Source: Legionellaceae bacterium (lineage in GTDB: Bacteria; Pseudomonadota; Gammaproteobacteria; Legionellales; Legionellaceae). Taken from it: DNA of 9,408 bases. The stretch covers positions 364 to 9,771 of the forward strand of contig DAIDLK010000026.1 of the NCBI GenBank assembly GCA_027449525.1. Reading direction: 5' to 3'. The notes under the pieces are model-generated. The model did no database searches, was not told the origin of the DNA, and saw only the letters and a program-made list of their open reading frames with translations. Made by a program: the position numbers and the translations under genes. How positions within the stretch are numbered: the stretch's first letter is position 1; each line of letters opens with the position of its first letter. Shown here one piece after another: positions 6,093 through 9,408 of this stretch.

Positions 6093-6334
6093 TAACGTCC
6101 CTGTTGCTTTGCATCATGAATAACCTTATCAGTAAGGTCAAGGCCTGGATTTTGCTTAATACGTAAAGCACGCGCTTTCGCGAGAATATTGTCCGCCGAT
6201 GCGCGGTTTTTGCTGACCACTAGGGTTAGACTAACAATCGCTTCACTGTTGAGGCTACGATGGTTCATCATCGCTTGCCGTTTTAACTCTTGGTACAGTG
6301 CGTCCGGCATGTTTTTAATAGTGAGTGTAGCCAT
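6092..6334 (-). CDS. vapB: FitA/VapB-type ribbon-helix-helix antitoxin
   Basis: This 80-residue antitoxin neutralises the PIN toxin and represses their shared promoter. The N-terminus MATLTIKNMPDALYQELKRQ, followed by a second helix with HRSLNSEAI, is the strand-helix-helix pattern of FitA-like proteins. The C-terminal half, ending KVIHDAKQQGR, should be the flexible part that wraps the toxin. The frame stays open 38 codons further upstream, but the start at 6334 is preferred: it places the DNA-binding strand at the N-terminus, has GGAAG nine bases before it, and leaves the promoter and operator upstream rather than inside the gene. The stop overlaps the toxin start by one base. Confidence 0.88.
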   Translation of the reverse strand: MATLTIKNMPDALYQELKRQAMMNHRSLNSEAIVSLTLVVSKNRASADNILAKARALRIKQNPGLDLTDKVIHDAKQQGR

Positions 6335-6342
6335 ACACAATA

Positions 6343-6370
6343 ACTTCCAAAATGGTTCCATAATGGAAGT
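6343..6370. promoter_or_regulatory. Palindromic operator of the toxin-antitoxin operon
   Basis: A 28-bp interrupted palindrome has outer arms ACTTCCA (6343-6349) and TGGAAGT (6364-6370) and inner arms ATGG (6352-6355) and CCAT (6358-6361). The mismatches fall only at the two AA spacers and the central TT, so 22 of 28 positions are symmetrical. It lies 8 bp upstream of the antitoxin ATG and overlaps the -10 box. Ribbon-helix-helix antitoxins bind such repeats as paired dimers, so this is the expected autorepression site. Confidence 0.75.
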
Positions 6371-6397
6371 ATAGCTTATTTTTAATCTGCAGAACAA
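6368..6397 (-). promoter_or_regulatory. Promoter of the toxin-antitoxin operon
   Basis: On the minus strand, TATACT (6373-6368, five of six -10 bases) is preceded after 18 bp by TTGTTC (6397-6392, which shares only TTG with the -35 consensus). The -10 box shares its last three bases with the arm of the palindrome at 6343-6370, so a bound antitoxin would block polymerase. The -10 box is convincing, while the -35 box is weak. Confidence 0.55.
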
Positions 6398-6555
6398 CCG
6401 TGTCATGATAACATCTGAAACAACAAAGTTTTCTAGAAGCTTTGGCAACTGATTGGGCTATTATGATAAAAGAAGAAAAAACGGCCACTTCGCCCCTCAG
6501 CACATTAGTCTTAATGAGGATTGTGGTTACCCCCCTAGAAGGGTATGGAATTTTA

Positions 6556-7251
6556 TTATTTTTGAGTCATATACATCCGTTTATGCTCATTCCCCAATTT
6601 TTCTATGGCATATCTCAACATCGTTCGTGGCATTTGAGATACGTGTTGATTTAAAAATAGAATCAAATGCGTTTCATCACGCTTACCCATTTCACGCAAC
6701 ATCCAACCAACAGCTTTATGAATCAAATCATGTTTGTCACTCAAAAGTATTTCTGCAATTTTAATTGTCCATTCAAATTCATTTTTACGGATAAAATACC
6801 ACGTTGAAACAATAGCGATTCGCCGTTCCCATAGGATGTTCGATGAAGCAAGTTCAATTAAAAGATTTTTATCCTGACTGTAAAGATGGGCACCTACAAT
6901 ATAATGTGCAGAAGCATCTACCAAATTCCAATTATTAATATGACTGATATGAGACAAATACAACCGGAAAATTTCTGTCTGAATTGAACGATTACTCCTC
7001 TGATAACGTTCAACCAACATCATTAAAGCCAGTAATCGCACTTCATTTATCGGTGATTTTAATAACTCAGCAATCACGTCTAAAGAAATTCTTCGATAAC
7101 GTTTTGCAATCTCTCTTAATTTAGGTGTGGGTATACCTAAAAACTGATCATGCTCCGCATAGTCTCCCGGACCTGTCTTAAAAAATACGGCTTTTCGCTT
7201 TTCAACCGGTATCGTAAAGGGCTGTAATTCATCCAAAATAACTTCTAGCAT
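6556..7251 (-). CDS. AlkD-like DNA alkylation repair glycosylase (HEAT-like repeats)
   Basis: This is a DNA glycosylase of the AlkC/AlkD superfamily. These all-helical HEAT-like repeat proteins remove N3- and N7-alkylated purines without flipping the base. It has 231 residues, the usual length. Signature residues occur in order: W108 and D112 in NNWNLVD (matching W109 and D113 of Bacillus cereus AlkD, D113 being the catalytic one), R143/R144 in LWERRIAIV, and W183 in HKAVGWMLREMGKRD. The ATG at 7251 has AAGGA six bases upstream and lies 3 bp after the ada stop codon, so it is almost certainly the last gene of the cupin-ada operon. It handles lesions that Ada does not. Confidence 0.92.
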   Translation of the reverse strand: MLEVILDELQPFTIPVEKRKAVFFKTGPGDYAEHDQFLGIPTPKLREIAKRYRRISLDVIAELLKSPINEVRLLALMMLVERYQRSNRSIQTEIFRLYLSHISHINNWNLVDASAHYIVGAHLYSQDKNLLIELASSNILWERRIAIVSTWYFIRKNEFEWTIKIAEILLSDKHDLIHKAVGWMLREMGKRDETHLILFLNQHVSQMPRTMLRYAIEKLGNEHKRMYMTQK

Positions 7252-7254
7252 AAC

Positions 7255-8322
7255 TCATCCTTTCTGATGACGTTTTTCATGCTTAAGTAGCCATTGTTTT
7301 ACTGCAAGACCACCACCGTATCCACCCAAAGTCCCATCACTTGAAATGATGCGATGGCACGGAATGATAATCGCCAATTGATTCGCACCATTAGCATTTG
7401 CAACCGCTCTATACGAACTTGGACGCCCTAAATCAATCGCTTGTTCACGATAGCTTTTGGTTTCACCATAAGGAATTCTACAAAGTGCTTGCCAAACTTC
7501 TTGTTGAAAAGAACTGCCAAAGACACGGTATGGTGTATTAAATTGCATGAGTGTTCCTTTGAAATAAGCAGCTAATTCATGTGTAATTGAATGAATCGGT
7601 GCTGTACTCCCAGGAATGATGGCAAATCCTCGTAAGCGTAAACGTTCAACTTCTTTTTCAAGGCCACGTCGTGTCACAAATTCTAATAAATAAAGTGCCA
7701 TTTCATCAGCAATTGCAATCATGGGGCCCAAAACGGTGTCTATCCAGGTCGCTTTCAGAACCGTTGCTTGTTGATGCGCTCTAGCTGGAGCATCGCCAAA
7801 AATTTTTGAGAAAGCGTCTCGAAAACCACTTCCAGATTCAAACCCCGCTTCTAGCTGTGCATTGATAACAGAATTTCCCTGCCGAATCTCTTTCATCGCT
7901 TCACCCATTCGTCTTGCACGAGCAAAGCTAACAAAGGTCATACCAAAACGTTTTTTAAATTGCCGTCTCGCCGTTGATTCATCAATCGATAACGCTTTAA
8001 AGTCAGCTGTTTTCCAGCGCCTAAACGGCTCTTTTTCGACAGCGTTCACTAAAAATCGTACTAAATCAGATACTTCATTCGGATGAGAAAGTGGTTTACA
8101 TCGTTTACATGGCCGAAAAGATGCAAGAAGCGCTGCGTGTGCTGATTCAAAGAACTCACAATTTTCAAATTTTGGTTTTCTTGCAGGACAGGTCGGTCGA
8201 CAAAATACGCCTGTTGTTTTAACCCCAACGTAAAAAATGCCTTCATAATGACTGTCTTGTGTAAGTAACGCACGATAATAATCTTGTACCTGTTTTTCGT
8301 TTATCATAGTGAGGGAATCCAT
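7255..8322 (-). CDS. ada: Ada: methylphosphotriester / O6-methylguanine-DNA methyltransferase and regulator
   Basis: This is a bifunctional suicide repair protein and transcription activator. The 355 residues contain the N-terminal zinc domain with C41, C45, C72 and C75 (FCRPTCPARKP and FRPCKRCKP), where C41 takes methyl groups from phosphotriesters. An AraC-type DNA-binding domain follows (about 85-185, with the QLEAGFESGSGFRDAF segment), then the methyltransferase domain with IIPCHRII, C322 being the O6-methylguanine acceptor. All parts are intact. Two starts are possible: ATG 8322 (AAAAGG three bases upstream, 19-bp overlap with the cupin gene) or ATG 8307, which gives a classic 4-bp ATGA overlap but has a poor ribosome site. 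The cysteines are kept either way. I see no GCGCA-type Ada box upstream of the operon, so autoregulation is not shown. Confidence 0.95.
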   Translation of the reverse strand: MDSLTMINEKQVQDYYRALLTQDSHYEGIFYVGVKTTGVFCRPTCPARKPKFENCEFFESAHAALLASFRPCKRCKPLSHPNEVSDLVRFLVNAVEKEPFRRWKTADFKALSIDESTARRQFKKRFGMTFVSFARARRMGEAMKEIRQGNSVINAQLEAGFESGSGFRDAFSKIFGDAPARAHQQATVLKATWIDTVLGPMIAIADEMALYLLEFVTRRGLEKEVERLRLRGFAIIPGSTAPIHSITHELAAYFKGTLMQFNTPYRVFGSSFQQEVWQALCRIPYGETKSYREQAIDLGRPSSYRAVANANGANQLAIIIPCHRIISSDGTLGGYGGGLAVKQWLLKHEKRHQKG

Positions 8323-8687
8323 TCGCCTTTTTCAAGATAAAAAACTTCATCGTGACCAGGCCATGGAGGCATTGTTACACAGATAAACACCAAATCGTCT
8401 TCGTCGCTGCGATATTGAAACGCAGTTCCAACAGCAATATCAATGGTAACGCCTTTCTTTAATAGCGTTACTGTTTCTTCACTGTGTAATTTTCTCCAAA
8501 TACGTCCTTCTCCTGACAGCACATGCCAAAACTCACTAACCGTTTTATGACACACCACTTTAGAGATATTGCCATTTTTCAATGTACAATGAGCCATGCC
8601 ACCCAAATGATTATTCATTAATAATCTTACCTCTGCCCCTGCGGGTGAGGTATGTTGATAATCTTTTGGAATCAATTGTGTTCTCAT
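8304..8687 (-). CDS. Small cupin-domain protein upstream of ada
   Basis: This is a single-domain cupin of 127 residues from the chosen start. The first cupin motif is recognisable in CHKTVSEFWHVLSGEGRIWR, with H49, E54 and H57 (numbering from the upstream ATG at 8693). The second motif, AVGTAFQYRSD, lacks the usual histidine, so a complete metal site is doubtful. The ending FICVTMPPWPGHDE occurs in a group of uncharacterised cupins. The ATG at 8687 is preferred because GAGG lies 8 bases upstream, whereas ATG 8693 would leave only 2 bases. The stop codon overlaps the start of ada, so the two are translationally coupled. The function is unknown; sensing or binding a small molecule is as likely as enzymatic activity. 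Confidence 0.85.
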   Translation of the reverse strand: MRTQLIPKDYQHTSPAGAEVRLLMNNHLGGMAHCTLKNGNISKVVCHKTVSEFWHVLSGEGRIWRKLHSEETVTLLKKGVTIDIAVGTAFQYRSDEDDLVFICVTMPPWPGHDEVFYLEKGEWIPSL

Positions 8688-8768
8688 AACCATACCCTCA
8701 TTAATGAATAGACAACGATACCAGCACCATGAAAGATTGCCGCCGAAAAACAGGCATTGATTTTTTAA
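8688..8768 (-). promoter_or_regulatory. Upstream region of the cupin-ada-alkD operon
   Basis: This is the only space between the dipeptidase gene and the cupin gene, so a promoter for the repair operon would have to lie here unless all four genes are co-transcribed. An extended -10-like TGGTATCGT can be read on the minus strand at about 8716-8724, without a good -35 box. I see no Ada-box-like sequence. Confidence 0.25.
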
Positions 8769-8777
8769 TCAGGCATT
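8751..8777. repeat. Short direct and inverted repeats at the dipeptidase gene end
   Basis: CAGGCATT occurs twice (8751-8758 and 8770-8777) with a period of 19 bases, and the palindrome TGATT-TTTT-AATCA lies between the copies (8758-8771), overlapping the stop codon at 8769-8771. The five-pair A+T-only stem is too weak for a convincing terminator. Confidence 0.4.
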
Positions 8778-9408
8778 TAAGCCTTTCAAGGAGGCATCAA
8801 TACAAATATCTAATGGCTCATCAACTTCAATATGTTGATAATCAAAATGCCAATATTCGTAAGGATACGGAATAAAACCATATTTTTTCATAACACACGT
8901 TAAACGTTGGCGATTTTGATAAGCGTCCACTCCAATTTGCTCGATGGTTGCCGTTTCATGTGATAGTTCATCAAAATAATCAAAGCAAGCACCCATATCT
9001 AGAAAAGATAAATCTGACAAACGAATCAGTGTTAAATCAACAGCATGACCAAAATTATGACGAGATATCGTATCAGGTGCATAACCTTTTTCGGCTAACT
9101 CTTTCTTCTGAAGACGAGGATAATGAATCTGCTGTCGCATTTGCTCATACTCGTTTACAACAGGAGAATGGTACCAACATGCGAAATCTTTTACAGCACG
9201 CAATGGACGATATGCATCAAAAATATAAAGACCAAAGCCGGATTGATTCAATTCGCGTTGAACATCACATAATGCTGATGCAGCCTCTTTAGTAAGTAAA
9301 CAAACGTCATCTGCATCTTCTGAATAACCATCAATAACTCGACCAATAAAGTTTTCATGTCCTGCATAAGCCAACCGACCCTGGATTGGAGACAAGCAAT
9401 GTTTTTTG
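8769..9408 (-). CDS. VanX/DdpX-like D-alanyl-D-alanine dipeptidase, 5' end beyond the window
   Basis: This is a zinc metallopeptidase of family M15D, whose members split D-Ala-D-Ala for cell-wall turnover, nutrient use or vancomycin resistance. Numbered from the TTG at 9395, the signatures are R63 in FDAYRP, the zinc ligands H113 and D120 in SRHNFGHAVDLTL and H183 with catalytic E180 in EYWHFDY, and RLDLTL-like and FDELSH segments in the expected order. The TTG at 9395 has no ribosome site, the frame stays open to the window edge (reading KKHC before it), and relatives have extra residues before the YAGHENFIGR segment. So the true start is probably off-window and the gene is partial here. No vanH/vanA-like ligase genes are in view, so resistance is not implied. 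The repair operon starts 81 bp downstream on the same strand. Confidence 0.88.
   Translation of the reverse strand, partial: KKHCLSPIQGRLAYAGHENFIGRVIDGYSEDADDVCLLTKEAASALCDVQRELNQSGFGLYIFDAYRPLRAVKDFACWYHSPVVNEYEQMRQQIHYPRLQKKELAEKGYAPDTISRHNFGHAVDLTLIRLSDLSFLDMGACFDYFDELSHETATIEQIGVDAYQNRQRLTCVMKKYGFIPYPYEYWHFDYQHIEVDEPLDICIDASLKGLNA

Noticed and set aside
6335..6448. Longer antitoxin start at 6448 (118 residues)
   Set aside because: It would put the promoter and palindromic operator inside the coding region and bury the ribbon-helix-helix strand; the ATG at 6334 fits the family.
6528..6545. TACCC/GGGTA inverted repeat as terminator for the AlkD-like gene
   Set aside because: It has only five pairs, and on the minus strand no T-run follows. 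The T-rich stretch lies on the wrong side for that gene.
6442..6764. Two plus-strand ORFs of 70 and 103 residues
   Set aside because: They lie antisense to the 3' end of the AlkD-like gene and its downstream spacer, have unconvincing composition, and are in different frames from each other.
8694..8768. Ada box upstream of the repair operon
   Set aside because: No GCGCA-type element or close variant is visible on either strand.
8769..9395. Complete dipeptidase gene starting at TTG 9395
   Set aside because: There is no ribosome site, the frame is open to the window edge, and relatives carry more N-terminal residues; the gene is treated as 5'-partial.
5665..9408. att repeat of the tRNA-Lys 3' end
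   Set aside because: I looked for a second copy of the TTCGATCC...CGGCCC segment and found none in the window.
8769..9408. Vancomycin resistance cluster
   Set aside because: Only a VanX-like dipeptidase is present, with no ligase or dehydrogenase partner. Such dipeptidases are common in Gram-negative bacteria for other uses.

Overview
The window looks like chromosomal DNA from a gammaproteobacterium. Orn, Cca and RsgA are all of the gammaproteobacterial type and sit together, as orn and rsgA do in Escherichia coli. Some details (a tRNA gene with no encoded CCA, a CUU-anticodon tRNA-Lys, fairly A+T-rich accessory genes) differ from E. coli and would fit a Legionella/Coxiella-like lineage. That placement is inference from residue patterns, not a search result.

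Left part (1-3312), RNA metabolism. An unrecognised 147-residue gene (133-576, +) converges on orn, and the two coding regions overlap by 20 bp. cca and orn form a tight minus-strand operon (cca first, 11-bp overlap). rsgA diverges from cca across a 67-bp intergenic region. The three genes cover degradation of very short RNAs, tRNA 3'-end completion and 30S subunit maturation. Cca has an intact nucleotidyltransferase head but has lost the metal ligands of its C-terminal HD domain.

Middle (3313-5684). A BenE-family transporter gene follows rsgA in the same direction. A perfect 14-bp inverted repeat then precedes an unrecognised helical protein of 324 residues with a charged tail. Next comes a tRNA-Lys(CUU) gene with its own perfect TATAAT -10 box. 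Its gene ends in TCA, not CCA, so the tRNA needs the Cca enzyme encoded upstream.

Right part (5694-9408), all on the minus strand and visibly more A+T-rich than the cca region: a FitAB/VapBC-type toxin-antitoxin pair with a recognisable palindromic operator over its promoter; a three-gene cassette of cupin protein, Ada and AlkD-like glycosylase with overlapping or nearly touching genes, which looks like a compact defence against DNA alkylation; and the 3' part of a VanX-like D-Ala-D-Ala dipeptidase gene that runs off the right edge.

I found no insertion sequence, CRISPR array, rRNA gene or replication origin. No wholly new system is evident. The points most worth checking are the degenerate Cca HD domain together with the CCA-less tRNA, the cupin-ada-alkD cassette, the toxin-antitoxin operator, and the inverted repeat in front of the unknown 324-residue protein.
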